64,000 nucleotides of DNA from Olsenella uli (GTDB lineage: Bacteria; Actinomycetota; Coriobacteriia; Coriobacteriales; Atopobiaceae): contig NZ_CAAKON010000002.1 of NCBI RefSeq assembly GCF_901212655.1, positions 39,741 through 103,740 of the forward strand. The letters are read 5' to 3'. How positions within the stretch are numbered: position 1 is the first letter of the stretch; each line of letters begins with the position of its first letter. This document shows positions 9,277 through 18,894 of the stretch, piece after piece. Both the position numbers and the translations under genes were made by a program. Under the pieces are notes generated by a model that was not told where the DNA came from, searched no databases, and was given only the letters and a program-made list of their open reading frames with translations.

Positions 9277-11085
9277 CTACTCGTCCACCTTAAGGATGGC
9301 CATGAAGGCCTCCTGCGGAACCTCGACCGAGCCGATGGCCTTCATGCGCCTCTTGCCCTCCTTCTGCTTCTCCAGCAGCTTGCGCTTGCGCGAGATGTCA
9401 CCGCCGTAGCACTTGGCCAGCACGTCCTTGCGGCGGGCGCGCACCGTGGAGCGAGCGATGATCTTGTTGCCGATGGCGCCCTGGATGGGCACCTCGAACA
9501 GCTGCTGGGGAATGATCGTCTTGAGCTTGTCACAGAGGCCTCGCGCCAGGTCGTACGCCTTGTCCTTGTGCACGATGAAGGAGAGCGCGTCCACCTCGTC
9601 GCCAGACAGCAGGATGTCGAGCTTCACGAGGTCGCTCGCACGATAGTCGCTGAACTCGTAGTCGAGGGAGGCGTAACCCTTGGTACGGCTCTTGAGCTGA
9701 TCGAAGAAGTCCAGGATGAGCTCGGCGAGCGGCATGTCGAAGTGCATCTCCACGGACTTCTGCGTGAGGTGGATCATGTCCGTGGTGATGCCGCGGTGCT
9801 CGATGGCAAGCTGCATGACCGCGCCCGTGTATTCGGGCGGGCAGATGATCTTGGCCTTGAGGTAGGGTTCCTCGATGTGGTCGATGCAGGTGACGTCCGG
9901 CAGGTCCTGCGGACTGCGGACGTCAACCATCTCGCCGTCGGTCTTGTAGACGTGGTAGTCAACACTCGGGCTCGTGGCAATAAGGTCGAGGTTGAACTCT
10001 CGCTCGAGGCGCTCCTTCACGACCTCCATGTGCAGCAGGCCCAAGAAGCCCACACGGAAGCCGAACCCGAGGGCCACGGACGTCTCGGGAGTCCACGTAA
10101 GCGACGGGTCGTTCACGTGGAGTTTGTTGAGGGCGTCGCGAAGGTTCTCGTACTCCTTGTTGTCCACCGGGAAAAGTCCGGTGTAGACCATGGGCTTGGC
10201 CTCGCGGTAGCCCGAGAGGGGCTCCGTGCAGGGGCGCTCGGCCCAGGTGATGGTGTCGCCCACGCGCACGCTCTCCGGGTCCTTGAGGCCCGTCACCACG
10301 AAGCCAACCTCGCCAACCGAAAGCTCGTCAACAAGCGTCTCGGCCGGGCGCTTCACACCGACGCCGTCGGCAAGGAAGTCCTCGCCCTTCTGCATCATGC
10401 GGAGCTGCTCGCCCTTGCGGATGTGGCCGTCGAGCACACGGACGGTGGCCACGACACCGCGGTACTCGTCAAAGTACGAGTCGAGGATGAGGGCCTTGAG
10501 CGGCGCGGTGGCATCGCCCTTGGGAGGCGAGACGAGAAAGACGATGGCCTCGAGCAGGTCGTGGATGCCCTCGCCCGTCTTGCCGGAGACGCAGACGGCG
10601 TCCTCGGCCGAGATGGCAAGGTCATCCTCGATCTCCTGCTTGACCTCCTCGGGATGCGCGCTCGGCAGGTCAATCTTGTTGATGGCCGGAACGATGTCGA
10701 GGTTCGCGTTCATGGCAAGGTTGGCGTTGGAGACCGTCTGTGCCTCGACGCCCTGGGTGGCGTCCACGACGAGCACGGCGCCCTCGCACGCGGCAAGCGA
10801 ACGCGAGACCTCATAGGTGAAGTCGACGTGGCCCGGCGTGTCAATGAGGTTGAACTGGTAGACCTCGCCGTCGTCCGCGTCGTACATGACACGGACCGCG
10901 TTGGACTTGATGGTGATGCCGCGCTCGCGCTCGATGTCCATGGTGTCCAGCAGCTGGGCCTCCATGTCGCGCTCCTGAACGGTGCGCGTGAGCTCGAGGA
11001 TGCGGTCTGAGATGGTGGACTTCCCGTGGTCGATGTGGGCGACTATCGAGAAGTTCCTGATGTGGGAGGTGTCTGTAGTAGTCAT
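9277..11085 (-). CDS. lepA: Elongation factor 4 (LepA)
   Basis: Ribosome-associated GTPase implicated in ribosome assembly and back-translocation under stress. The 602-residue length is typical. The GTPase domain has G1 AHIDHGKST (about 16-24), the G3 DTPGHVDF motif and G4 NKIDLP. EF-G-like domains II, III and V follow, with the LepA-specific C-terminal domain ([16 protein letters not shown]) and the end KVDE. No EF-G domain IV is present, which separates it from EF-G. The ATG at 11085 has a weak ribosome site. It stands alone, divergent from rpsT; hemW often lies next to lepA and is two genes downstream here. Confidence 0.97.
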   Translation of the reverse strand: MTTTDTSHIRNFSIVAHIDHGKSTISDRILELTRTVQERDMEAQLLDTMDIERERGITIKSNAVRVMYDADDGEVYQFNLIDTPGHVDFTYEVSRSLAACEGAVLVVDATQGVEAQTVSNANLAMNANLDIVPAINKIDLPSAHPEEVKQEIEDDLAISAEDAVCVSGKTGEGIHDLLEAIVFLVSPPKGDATAPLKALILDSYFDEYRGVVATVRVLDGHIRKGEQLRMMQKGEDFLADGVGVKRPAETLVDELSVGEVGFVVTGLKDPESVRVGDTITWAERPCTEPLSGYREAKPMVYTGLFPVDNKEYENLRDALNKLHVNDPSLTWTPETSVALGFGFRVGFLGLLHMEVVKERLEREFNLDLIATSPSVDYHVYKTDGEMVDVRSPQDLPDVTCIDHIEEPYLKAKIICPPEYTGAVMQLAIEHRGITTDMIHLTQKSVEMHFDMPLAELILDFFDQLKSRTKGYASLDYEFSDYRASDLVKLDILLSGDEVDALSFIVHKDKAYDLARGLCDKLKTIIPQQLFEVPIQGAIGNKIIARSTVRARRKDVLAKCYGGDISRKRKLLEKQKEGKRRMKAIGSVEVPQEAFMAILKVDE

Positions 11086-11228
11086 GGATCAGATTCTAGC
11101 GTAGGCTGACAGGAAGGCACAGCCGCAAGGCCTCTTGTAATCTGCCCGTGTCCACACCTCATGCACAAATAGTGGGGGCACGCAGGCAATAGTGCCACAT
11201 TTGCTGGTGCATGTCCCAAACCTTCTGC

Positions 11229-11234
11229 TATACT
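11229..11234 (+). promoter_or_regulatory. Putative -10 box of the rpsT promoter
   Basis: A TATACT hexamer lies about 70 bases before the rpsT start in the lepA-rpsT divergent gap. A TTGCTG at 11201-11206 is too far upstream (22 bases) for a normal -35, and no better box is obvious. The call rests on the -10 alone. Confidence 0.4.
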
Positions 11235-11305
11235 CGCGGCGTTGACCTCCCCGTGTCTCGGTCAAGAGGCCTCACTACAGAGAAGTTTTGAAAGGAAAAC
11301 CGCAC

Positions 11306-11569
11306 GTGGCTAACATCAAGTCTCAGAAGAAGCGCATCATCACCGCTGAGAAGGCCCGCCAGCGCAACAAGGCCGTCCGCTCCGAGCTCAAGACGGCCGT
11401 GAAGCATGTTCGCGCCGCCGTTGAGGCCAAGGACGTCGAGACCGCTCAGGCTGCCGCCAACAAGGCCGGCAAGCTCCTCGACAAGGCTGCCTCCAAGGGC
11501 ATCATTCACAAGAACCAGGCCGCTCAGCGTAAGAGCGGCGTTCAGAAGCTCGTCAACACCATCAAGTAG
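11306..11569 (+). CDS. rpsT: 30S ribosomal protein S20
   Basis: Small-subunit protein that binds 16S rRNA early in assembly. It has 87 residues, rich in Lys, Arg and Ala, and starts (M)[10 protein letters not shown] with the conserved [17 protein letters not shown] helix, ending KLVNTIK. The GTG at 11306 is chosen over upstream in-frame TTG codons because it gives the family N-terminus and follows AAAGGAAA. It is a single gene with its own terminator. Confidence 0.97.
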   Translation: MANIKSQKKRIITAEKARQRNKAVRSELKTAVKHVRAAVEAKDVETAQAAANKAGKLLDKAASKGIIHKNQAAQRKSGVQKLVNTIK

Positions 11570-11592
11570 CTTCTGCCTTATAGCTTGTTTGA

Positions 11593-11628
11593 GCCCGCTA
11601 CGACGTGCTGGTCGTAGCGGGCTTTTTT
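11593..11628 (+). terminator. Intrinsic terminator of rpsT
   Basis: A perfect 12-bp stem (GCCCGCTACGAC at 11593-11604 and its complement at 11611-11622) with a six-base loop is followed by six Ts. It lies 23 bases after the rpsT stop. Confidence 0.95.
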
Positions 11629-11726
11629 GTAAAGACGACTCTTTGAGGCCGAGTGGGCCCAGTGACCAAAGATCCATGGGCCTCTTCACCATGATTCCGA
11701 GGTAGTGCCGGAACGAAAAGGACAGG

Positions 11727-12719
11727 TCACGCGTGCTCACGTGACGCTACGGGGCCACAGCAGATTGCAAGAACAAAGCGTTCAAAGGCCACGCTTGAAT
11801 CGTTGGAACCCTTAAGGGCACGCTCGCAAGCAGCGGCTTCGCGCAAGAGCTCAACGAGCTCCTGCACACCAAAGCGCTGAGCCCAGCGCATGTGATTCTT
11901 GACCTGCCATGGAGCGCGCCCAAGTTCGGAGGCAAGACTGCGGGAAGCGCCGCGCGCGGCAAGCGACTGAGCGCAGATGAGTTCCCGAAGCCTACCCACA
12001 AGAACGGTGTGAAGGAATACGAGCGAGGGATTATCCATGAGCCTGAGAAGCCGCATGGCCTTTGCGGCCCTTCGCTCGCACACGGAGTCGGCAAAGGCCC
12101 AGGGGCTGACCTCGGCCACCTGCGCCACATTGGCCTCGACGTCCACAAGGGAGATATCCGTGCGGGGAGCCACAAGGTCAACGAGCGTGGCCACTTGGTT
12201 GTCCAGCATGACGGTAGACTCGCCGCATCTGTTGACGAGCTCGTCCGCCGCGTCGGCAGAGATTCGAGCGCCGCGAGCAGCTGCCAGCTTCTGGACGTAG
12301 GGCGGCAGCTCCCAGCGCTTCTGAGGCGCACAGTCAATGACCGCCTTGGAGCCAATCTTCGCAACCGCCTTATAGAGCCTCGTGTTCTTAGCGAGCTTCT
12401 CGGCGTCAAGGCAAAGCACGCAAGAGGGATTGGGATCCTTAAGATAGGAAACAAGCGCCTCGGAGATGGCCTTGGCGAGAGAGCCAGCACCGTGTAACAC
12501 GACAACGCGGACATCCGCGCCAAAGGGCATGGTCTGCAGCGACGTAACAAGCTGGGCTGGATCCTCAATAGAGGAGCCCTCGACCTCATCGAGGTTGAAC
12601 TCGGCGAGGTCGCCGGTGACGTGCCCCTTGAGCCGCTCGATCACGCGATGGCGTTTGAGTTCGTCAGCCCCTACAACAAGATAGGCTGGAAGCAGCCCCG
12701 CTGCGGAATCGTGCGCCAT
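11727..12719 (-). CDS. holA: DNA polymerase III delta subunit
   Basis: Clamp-loader subunit that opens the beta sliding clamp. The 330-residue protein has the HolA pattern: LPAYLVVGADELKRHRVIERL at the start, a degenerate AAA+ fold with FNLDEVEG and LQTMPFGADVRVVVLHGA, and a C-terminal helical collar (GRAPWQVKNHMRWAQRFG). No Walker A is present, as expected for delta. The ATG at 12719 follows GGGGGAG. It lies downstream of comEC, as in many Gram-positive genomes where comEA-comEC-holA-rpsT are neighbours; rpsT is convergent next to it. Confidence 0.93.
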   Translation of the reverse strand: MAHDSAAGLLPAYLVVGADELKRHRVIERLKGHVTGDLAEFNLDEVEGSSIEDPAQLVTSLQTMPFGADVRVVVLHGAGSLAKAISEALVSYLKDPNPSCVLCLDAEKLAKNTRLYKAVAKIGSKAVIDCAPQKRWELPPYVQKLAAARGARISADAADELVNRCGESTVMLDNQVATLVDLVAPRTDISLVDVEANVAQVAEVSPWAFADSVCERRAAKAMRLLRLMDNPSLVFLHTVLVGRLRELICAQSLAARGASRSLASELGRAPWQVKNHMRWAQRFGVQELVELLREAAACERALKGSNDSSVAFERFVLAICCGPVASREHA

Positions 12720-12847
12720 GTAACATCTCCCCCTTTGTCTGTCGAACGATTTTACCTGTCATACGTCCTCGCCCGCCATAAAAGCGGGAAGTGACCAAGC
12801 ACGTATGAGGCCTCCTTGGGTCGGAGAAGGCGGAGCGAGCCGATTGC

Positions 12848-15196
12848 TTACCTCTGCGTTGAGACCACAGGGCCCATCTGTCCTGGCTCAATCGTCACGT
12901 CCCCAACGTCCTTCGTGCAAAGGAACTGCGTACCGGCACGCTCGAGGCTCTCGACACACTCATCCGTGGGATGTCCGTACCTGTTACCCTCGCCGGCGCT
13001 CGCGACAGCCACCTCCGCCGAGAGCATCGCGGCCTCGTCCTCGGTTATAGAGGCGGCCGAGCCATGATGACCGACCTTCAGAAGATCGATGTCCCCAACA
13101 TCGGGAAGGATCTCCGCAAGCACCGAGGACTCAGCATCCCCGGTCAACAAAGCGTCAAGGCAAGCATCGCCCTCCGCGAACGACACCTTGAGACACAGGG
13201 AGTCCTCGTTCTCGGTACCGCTGACGCTCTCCTGCGGCCAAAGGCACTCGAGTCGAAACCCAGAAAACTCAAAGACGTCTCCCCGTCTGACCTCCGTCAG
13301 GTTCCCCGCAATCGAATTGATCTCCTCGTCAAGAGGCGACGAGATTGAGGCTCCCTCGGCAACATGCACGGCGCCAACGTCATAGGTGCGTACGAGCTCC
13401 TCCAGCCCGCCATAATGGTCTTCGTGCCAATGCGTAATGATGACGGCGTCAATCGAGAGCACATGCTGGCGAGCAAGCGCCTCGAGGACTGCGTCACCTG
13501 GTCCCGTGTCAACAAGTATTGCCTGGGTGCCCCTCCGGATGAGTATGGCATCACCCTGCCCCACGTCGAGCACCACAAGGCGAGGGCTCACCAGGACATA
13601 CATAGAGATACATGCCGCCGCTACGGCAGAAATGAGGGCAGACAGCGCCAAAAGCAGGCACCTTCTGGTTGGACGCGGCCAAACGACTAGGTACATGACG
13701 GCAGCAATGAGCGGAGCAAGCTCCCATGCGGCTCCCAGGCTAACCGGAACCGCCGCAAATGGCAGCGTGGCCATGGCCTTGGCAAGGCATACCGCAAGCT
13801 CACACAACAAGCCACAGCACCCTATGAGCATGGGACCCGCAAAAGGGAGCCCACCAAAGAAGCAGGCAACCATGCCAAACGAGACGATGGGTCCAAAGAG
13901 CGGGCCAACGAGCACGTTGGCAAGAGGGGCGACGAGCGACGCGGTTCCGAACGTTGCCGCGCATGCCGGCAGGGTTGCCGCCTGACAGACCAGCGTGGCA
14001 GCAAAGGCAGACCGAAGGCCACGGAGTGCCCCATCCAACTTGCCGGCCAGAGCCGGGGCCCTGCGAAAGAGTGCCTTCCTCGCCCGCACCCACATCTGAA
14101 ATGGCGGCAAGAGCCTCTCGAACAGCACCTCGACATGCCCGGAAAAGAGCGCAAGGGCGCAGACCGAAAGGACAGAGAGAACAAAGCCGAGGTCACATGC
14201 ACAGGTTGGGTCGAGAAGGCACATACCAAGCCCTGCGAGGGCAACGCCAGACGGGGCGTGGGCGCGCCTGCCAAGCTCCCTGCCAAGCATTCCCGCAACG
14301 AGCATCACCCACGACCTCACGGCAGAGGGCGGGCAGGCGCAGAGCACCACGTAGCCTCCCGTGATGACGCTCGTCCCAACCATGCGGGTGCGCGGCCTTG
14401 TGCCAAGGCCAGACAGCATCGCCTCGAGGACGGACCCAACAACCACCAGATGGCTTCCGGAGACGGCGATCAAATGTGAAAGGCCCGCGCGAGCGAAGGG
14501 GTCCTCGAGGTCTTGGGACTTGAGCTCGGTCCTGTCAGAAACGAGCACTCCGGCCATGAGCGCCCGCCCCGCGCTCCTCTCGGGCTTTATGAGCGCTATG
14601 ACGGCCCGGCGGAGACTCATCAACAGACCAACGGGCCCACCGGCGGCGTCTGCCGAGACGACGCGGACAGCACGAATGCGGCCGCAGACACCACGAGCGC
14701 GACTCGAACGGCCCCAGTCGTCATCGGCATTGCCCTCAAACCTACCGATGACCTTGAGCGTGTCACCGTAGTTTGGTCGCTCGGGCAACGTAAGCCAAAC
14801 AGATGCCTGAGTCTCCCCTCCTCGTACGGAAGCGCGCACAAACCAACCAGACGCCGTTTGCGCGGCGTCCCCTTCCACATACAGGCTTAGCGAAGAGACG
14901 GGGGCAGACGAGAGGCTATCAGCCGCCGCCTCAAGGTTAGACAGCACAAGACTCCCCTGGACGGATGCGACGAGCATGCCGGCGGCCACAAACGAGCAAT
15001 ACAGGAACGCGCGGCGCTCCTTGACCTTCAGGGCGCACGCGAGCGCCGCCACCATGGGGAGCGCGCACGCCAGGCCCGTCGCCAAGGGTGATGCGAAGCC
15101 CCTCAAGACTAGATTTCCCGTCACCATGAGGGCGGCGAGCCCCGCGAGCACAGGCGGAACGAACGGCCTTGGGGGATACGGCCGCGCCTCAGACAC
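12848..15196 (-). CDS. comEC: DNA internalisation competence protein ComEC/Rec2
   Basis: Polytopic membrane channel for single-stranded DNA uptake in natural transformation. The 782-residue protein has an N-terminal pair of helices, a DUF4131-like extracellular region, the Competence domain with many hydrophobic helices (about 200-510) and a C-terminal metallo-beta-lactamase-like domain with GQGDAILI, DTGPGD and HWHEDH motifs. That domain may be the nuclease that degrades the other strand (family inference). The GTG at 15196 is preceded by GGGAG and overlaps the comEA stop by eight bases, so the two are coupled. Confidence 0.94.
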   Translation of the reverse strand: MSEARPYPPRPFVPPVLAGLAALMVTGNLVLRGFASPLATGLACALPMVAALACALKVKERRAFLYCSFVAAGMLVASVQGSLVLSNLEAAADSLSSAPVSSLSLYVEGDAAQTASGWFVRASVRGGETQASVWLTLPERPNYGDTLKVIGRFEGNADDDWGRSSRARGVCGRIRAVRVVSADAAGGPVGLLMSLRRAVIALIKPERSAGRALMAGVLVSDRTELKSQDLEDPFARAGLSHLIAVSGSHLVVVGSVLEAMLSGLGTRPRTRMVGTSVITGGYVVLCACPPSAVRSWVMLVAGMLGRELGRRAHAPSGVALAGLGMCLLDPTCACDLGFVLSVLSVCALALFSGHVEVLFERLLPPFQMWVRARKALFRRAPALAGKLDGALRGLRSAFAATLVCQAATLPACAATFGTASLVAPLANVLVGPLFGPIVSFGMVACFFGGLPFAGPMLIGCCGLLCELAVCLAKAMATLPFAAVPVSLGAAWELAPLIAAVMYLVVWPRPTRRCLLLALSALISAVAAACISMYVLVSPRLVVLDVGQGDAILIRRGTQAILVDTGPGDAVLEALARQHVLSIDAVIITHWHEDHYGGLEELVRTYDVGAVHVAEGASISSPLDEEINSIAGNLTEVRRGDVFEFSGFRLECLWPQESVSGTENEDSLCLKVSFAEGDACLDALLTGDAESSVLAEILPDVGDIDLLKVGHHGSAASITEDEAAMLSAEVAVASAGEGNRYGHPTDECVESLERAGTQFLCTKDVGDVTIEPGQMGPVVSTQR

Positions 15197-16013
15197 AGAT
15201 GCTCCCTCGCAGCTTGGCGAACTTCTTTTCTCCGATGCCGCTCACGCGCATGAGGTCTTCGACCGATGTGAAGGGCCCGTTGCTTTTTCGGTCTTCGAGG
15301 ATGGCCTGCGCCGTTGAGGGACCCACGCCAGGCAGGCAATCGAGCTCCTCGGCCGTAGCCGTATTTATGTTGACGAGGCGAGTGGTGAGCGAGGCCCCAC
15401 CTTCGGGCGACAAACCGGAACCTTCGCCCCCAGACCCATTCGCCAGCGCGGCGGGGTCTTGAGCGACGGCCTCCCCGGCACGAGGAATATGGACCTTGTC
15501 ACCGTCGGCGACAGACCCGGCAAGGTTCACGGAGGAGGTGTCGGCGTCAGCGGCAAGGCCGCCGGCAGCCAAGACGGCATCGTTCACGCGAGGCTCAGAA
15601 ACGTCGAGCTCATAGACCCCGGGGTCCATGATGGCTCCGTCCACGTGCACGACTATGCGGCTCGCCATGGCCTCGACGCGTTGATCCCCCGAGCCTCCCC
15701 CAGAGGCCTCGCCAGTCGAAGCCTCAGGCTCGTCCGAAGCCTCGGGAGACAACGACGAGACGGCCTCCGTCGTAGCCGCACGCACAAGCACGACGCCACC
15801 CGGTCTGGTGCACCCGCGCGAAGCGATCGCACCGACGACGAGCGCGACTGCCGCGAGCATGCCCAGCACGAGCAATGGCAATCGAGAAAGCACGCGCCCA
15901 GGCGCACGAGAAGGCGCGCGAGACAGGCCATTCGACCGTGACGCGCCGCAAAACTTGCGCAGCAAGCCGCCAAGTCCGCTCTCAGACCGCCGTGCCTTGC
16001 CAACTTGAGCCAT
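15189..16013 (-). CDS. comEA: Competence DNA-binding protein ComEA
   Basis: Membrane-anchored DNA receptor that pulls DNA through the cell wall to ComEC. The 274-residue protein has a basic N-terminus, one transmembrane helix (LPLLVLGMLAAVALVVGAI), a Ser/Glu/Gly-rich linker, an SLBB domain (VVHVDGAIMDPGVY...) and a C-terminal helix-hairpin-helix pair: VNINTATAEEL, LPGVGPSTAQAI and VSGIGEKKFAKL. The ATG at 16013 follows GGAGGAG. It is coupled to comEC. No other competence pilus gene (comG, pilD) is in the window. Confidence 0.94.
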   Translation of the reverse strand: MAQVGKARRSESGLGGLLRKFCGASRSNGLSRAPSRAPGRVLSRLPLLVLGMLAAVALVVGAIASRGCTRPGGVVLVRAATTEAVSSLSPEASDEPEASTGEASGGGSGDQRVEAMASRIVVHVDGAIMDPGVYELDVSEPRVNDAVLAAGGLAADADTSSVNLAGSVADGDKVHIPRAGEAVAQDPAALANGSGGEGSGLSPEGGASLTTRLVNINTATAEELDCLPGVGPSTAQAILEDRKSNGPFTSVEDLMRVSGIGEKKFAKLRGSICV

Positions 16014-16193
16014 GCCATCTCCTCCCAGACGCAGTGGGCACAGGGCGACCAACAACCGTTGGCCGAAGTCCCCTCACCCCATCCTGCAAAGGAGGCAATG
16101 CCGGCAGACGAGAAATCCTGGAAACTCCGCCTGGCGCAAACGCAAATCAAACTGACACCAAACAAGCAACGACCGAAAACCTGCGAATTGACC

Positions 16194-16225
16194 AAAAAAG
16201 GGCGGGCGACAACCGTCACCCGCCC
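16194..16225 (-). terminator. Intrinsic terminator downstream of thiI
   Basis: Read on the minus strand, an 11-bp stem with one mismatch (16200-16225, loop of four) is followed by six Ts (the A run at 16194-16199). It ends the mihF-gmk-rpoZ-thiI unit, 24 bases after the thiI stop. Confidence 0.88.
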
Positions 16226-16248
16226 CAACAGTTCCAAATAATGGAACG

Positions 16249-17499
16249 TTATTCCACTACCTCCCATTCAGCGGGAGCCAGCTCATGGTGCCATTTGCGA
16301 AGCTCGCGGGGTGGCCTATACGAAGGACACGAGTCAAAGTCGATGTACTCGACGTTCCTCATGAGCTCCTCGACCATGGCGTCGTGGTCGAATGTGTCCC
16401 ACGCCTCGTGAACCTGCGGCATGCGCGCGTGGGTCTCTGGACGCCTTGGCATGAAGAGGGTGCAGCAGTCAGGCGAGTCCTGACAACTGATCTCATACGT
16501 GCCAATCTGCCGAGAGCGCTCGATGATCTCGGTCTTATCGCTACCGATGAGCGGACGAAAGACCGGCATCTTCACAACCTCGTTGGTCGCGTTGATGTTC
16601 TCGAGCGTCTGCGAGGCAACCTGACCCAAGGACTCGCCCGTGACGAGCGCCTTCGCGCCTTCAAGCTCGGCCACGCGCTCGGCCACGCTAAACATGAGCC
16701 TTCGGTACATGATGACGCGCAGGGCCTGTGGGGCCTTGAGGGAGATCTCACGCTGGCATTCGCCAAAGGGCACCACGTACAGACGTCCGACGATGCCAGC
16801 GGGCTCGAGAGCGCGAACAATATCCTGCGTGAGCCACTCGCTTTGGTCGCTCGTCATGGGACGACCGGAGAAGTGGACCGGAACGCAGGTGGCGCCTCGA
16901 CGACCCACCATCCACGTGGCAACGGGAGAGTCAAATCCACTGGAAAGCAGCGTCACGACCTTACCGGCCGTGCCCACAGGAAGACCACCCGCGCCGCGCA
17001 TGGAGGCAGCGTCGGCATAGACATAGACGTCACCCTGCACCACATGCACGTTAACCTGCACGTCGGGATGGTGCATCTGCACGCGCTTGCCCGGAAACGC
17101 CTCGCACAGCACCGAGCCTACCTGGCGGTTGAGGTCGATGCTATGAATGGGGAAATCGGTGCAGGAACGACGGCCGTGAACCTTGAAGGTCTGGAAATCG
17201 CCGCAGGAGCGCAGGCTCTCCACAGCAGCCGCCTCATAATCCTCAGCGTCAAACCCGCAGCGCCAGGCAAGCGACACGCGAGCCACGCCGGGCACCTTGG
17301 CAACGAGTGAGGGAACGTCCTCGGGAACCTGACCGTCCTCGAAAGAGACGCGAACATACCCACTCATGCGCTCAACCTGAGCAGCCCGCCCTTTGAGGGC
17401 GCGCTTGAGGTTGATGATGAGCTGACGCTCGAAGGTGGAGCGATTCTTGCCCTTGAGGCCAATCTCGTGATAGTGAACGAGGCAGACGCGCGGGGTCAT
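16249..17499 (-). CDS. thiI: tRNA 4-thiouridine synthase ThiI
   Basis: ATP-dependent sulfurtransferase that makes 4-thiouridine at position 8 of tRNA; it can also supply sulfur for the thiamin thiazole. The 416-residue protein has the N-terminal ferredoxin-like region (HYHEIGLKGKNR), a THUMP domain (about 55-165) and a PP-loop pyrophosphatase domain. The P-loop reads LLSSGFDSPVATWM, with SSGFDS where SGGIDS is usual. There is no C-terminal rhodanese domain, as in most non-enterobacterial ThiI. The ATG at 17499 lies four bases after the rpoZ stop. Confidence 0.93.
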   Translation of the reverse strand: MTPRVCLVHYHEIGLKGKNRSTFERQLIINLKRALKGRAAQVERMSGYVRVSFEDGQVPEDVPSLVAKVPGVARVSLAWRCGFDAEDYEAAAVESLRSCGDFQTFKVHGRRSCTDFPIHSIDLNRQVGSVLCEAFPGKRVQMHHPDVQVNVHVVQGDVYVYADAASMRGAGGLPVGTAGKVVTLLSSGFDSPVATWMVGRRGATCVPVHFSGRPMTSDQSEWLTQDIVRALEPAGIVGRLYVVPFGECQREISLKAPQALRVIMYRRLMFSVAERVAELEGAKALVTGESLGQVASQTLENINATNEVVKMPVFRPLIGSDKTEIIERSRQIGTYEISCQDSPDCCTLFMPRRPETHARMPQVHEAWDTFDHDAMVEELMRNVEYIDFDSCPSYRPPRELRKWHHELAPAEWEVVE

Positions 17500-17503
17500 G
17501 GCC

Positions 17504-17791
17504 CTACTCGCCGACGGGGACATTCGTGTCCTTGATGGCCTCGTCGAAGTCCTCCTGGACATAGCTGAGCGTGCCGTTGGCAATCTCGTCCATGGCGATG
17601 GAGGTGGCATCCTGACCGGAGACGACCGTCGTGATGTCGTCGACATCCTGGATGCTCATGACGCGCAGGTGCTGGCCGCGAAGCATGTTGTTGATGTCGC
17701 AGGCGCGCTTGGAGGCCACGGAGCAGAGCAGGAAGGGATTGTGCTCGGTCTCGGCAAGCAGCTCGTCAATCTCGGGCTTGATTACAGACAT
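17504..17791 (-). CDS. rpoZ: DNA-directed RNA polymerase omega subunit
   Basis: Small subunit that helps the beta' subunit fold and join the polymerase. It has 95 residues with the omega signature NPFLLCSVASKRACDINNML and an acidic C-terminus. It sits in the usual gmk-rpoZ arrangement, 12 bases downstream of gmk and four bases before thiI. Confidence 0.92.
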   Translation of the reverse strand: MSVIKPEIDELLAETEHNPFLLCSVASKRACDINNMLRGQHLRVMSIQDVDDITTVVSGQDATSIAMDEIANGTLSYVQEDFDEAIKDTNVPVGE

Positions 17792-17803
17792 AGCTTAGGA
17801 ACC

Positions 17804-18370
17804 TCAATTCATCTCATGAGCGTCAAGGACCGCGCAAAGCCTTCGCGCAGACGCCTCAAGGTCATCGTTGACCACGTGCTCGTCGTACTTCTCCGCCAAG
17901 GCCATCTCGCCGGCAGCATCCGCGAGCCGCAGCTTCAGGCTCGCCTCATCCTCAGTGGCGCGGCCGCGAAGCCGGGCCTCGAGCACCTCCATCGAAGGGG
18001 GCTCGATGAAGATGAGCACTGCGTCGGGAAAGACCGTGCGAACATTGAGGGCGCCCTGAACGTCAATTTCGAGGATTACGGAATGCCCGGCAGCAAGATT
18101 GCGCTCCGCCTCGGAGCGAAGCGTTCCATACTTGTGGCCATGGACATTTGCCCACTCGAGGAACTCCCCCGCCTCAACCTTGCGGTCGAAGTCCTCGTCG
18201 GTGAGGAAGTGATACGAAACCCCGTCGACCTCGCCCGGACGCGGCTGCCTTGTAGTGGCCGAGACCGTCAGGCCGAGGTCGGACCTGATCTCGCGTACGC
18301 GAGAGACCAGCGTGCCCTTCCCCACTCCTGACGGCCCGGAAACAACGAACAGCCTAGGTGCGCGCGCCAC
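17804..18370 (-). CDS. gmk: Guanylate kinase
   Basis: Phosphorylates GMP to GDP with ATP in purine nucleotide synthesis. The 188-residue protein has the P-loop SGPSGVGKGT (11-20), the GMP-binding segment TVSATTRQPRPGEVDGVSYHF and the conserved EIDVQGALNVR. The GTG start at 18370 shares one base with the mihF stop codon (TAGTG), so translation is probably coupled. Confidence 0.97.
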   Translation of the reverse strand: MARAPRLFVVSGPSGVGKGTLVSRVREIRSDLGLTVSATTRQPRPGEVDGVSYHFLTDEDFDRKVEAGEFLEWANVHGHKYGTLRSEAERNLAAGHSVILEIDVQGALNVRTVFPDAVLIFIEPPSMEVLEARLRGRATEDEASLKLRLADAAGEMALAEKYDEHVVNDDLEASARRLCAVLDAHEMN

Positions 18371-18678
18371 TACTTGGAGAGAATCTCGATGAGAGCCTCA
18401 CGCTGACGGGCACCAAGGCCCTGGACGCGACGCTTCGGCGAAATCTCGAGCTCGTCCATGATCTTGGCGGCCTTGGCCTTGCCGTAGCCAGGTAGGGACT
18501 CGATGAGGGCGCGAACGGGCATACGCGTGGCAGCCGGGTCGTCAGAGTTCAGAACGGACTCGAGGGAGACCTTCCCCGTCTTGATCTTCTCGCGAAGCTC
18601 GGCACGAGCGTGACGGGCCTCTGCGGCCTTCTTCAGGTTGGCAGCACGCTGCTCCTCGGAAAGCTGAGGGAGAGCCAT
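18370..18678 (-). CDS. mihF: Integration host factor, actinobacterial type
   Basis: Nucleoid-associated DNA-bending protein. It has 102 residues, starts MALPQLSEEQRAANLKKA and carries a long basic helix followed by a helix-two-turn-helix core (RALIESLPGYGKAKAAKIMDEL, then SPKRRVQGLGARQREALIEIL). The ATG at 18678 follows GGAGG. The mihF-gmk-rpoZ order is typical of Actinobacteria and supports the host assignment. It is unrelated to the HU-like IHF of proteobacteria. Confidence 0.95.
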   Translation of the reverse strand: MALPQLSEEQRAANLKKAAEARHARAELREKIKTGKVSLESVLNSDDPAATRMPVRALIESLPGYGKAKAAKIMDELEISPKRRVQGLGARQREALIEILSK

Positions 18679-18823
18679 GTTTCCTCCAAACGTAAGGTGC
18701 TTTCGAAATAAATCGCGCAAATCATCTACCCGCGCAATTGGCTGTAAGAGACTATGGCGATTTACCGGCGGGTTTGCAACCCTTTTGGTTGATTTTCCCG
18801 GCGTTTGCCACGTCAGGGCATAG

Positions 18824-18857
18824 GAAGGCCCCCAACAAACCATTGTCGGGGGCCTTC
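18824..18857 (-). terminator. Stem-loop between pyrF and mihF
   Basis: A perfect 10-bp stem (GAAGGCCCCC at 18824-18833 and its complement at 18848-18857) with a 14-base loop lies 38 bases past the pyrF stop. There is no clear T run, so termination of the pyr operon here is likely but not certain. Confidence 0.6.
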
Positions 18858-18894
18858 AATAAAGTGCAGGTACACGACCTGAGAGCTTTTTCGA

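Noticed and set aside
9217..11010. A 597-codon plus-strand frame opposite lepA
   Set aside because: It mirrors lepA exactly and has the Val/Leu/His/Asp-rich composition of antisense frames. No ribosome site or motif.
11228..11740. A 170-codon minus-strand frame across rpsT and its terminator
   Set aside because: It spans a strong plus-strand terminator hairpin and lies opposite a perfect S20; composition is antisense-like.
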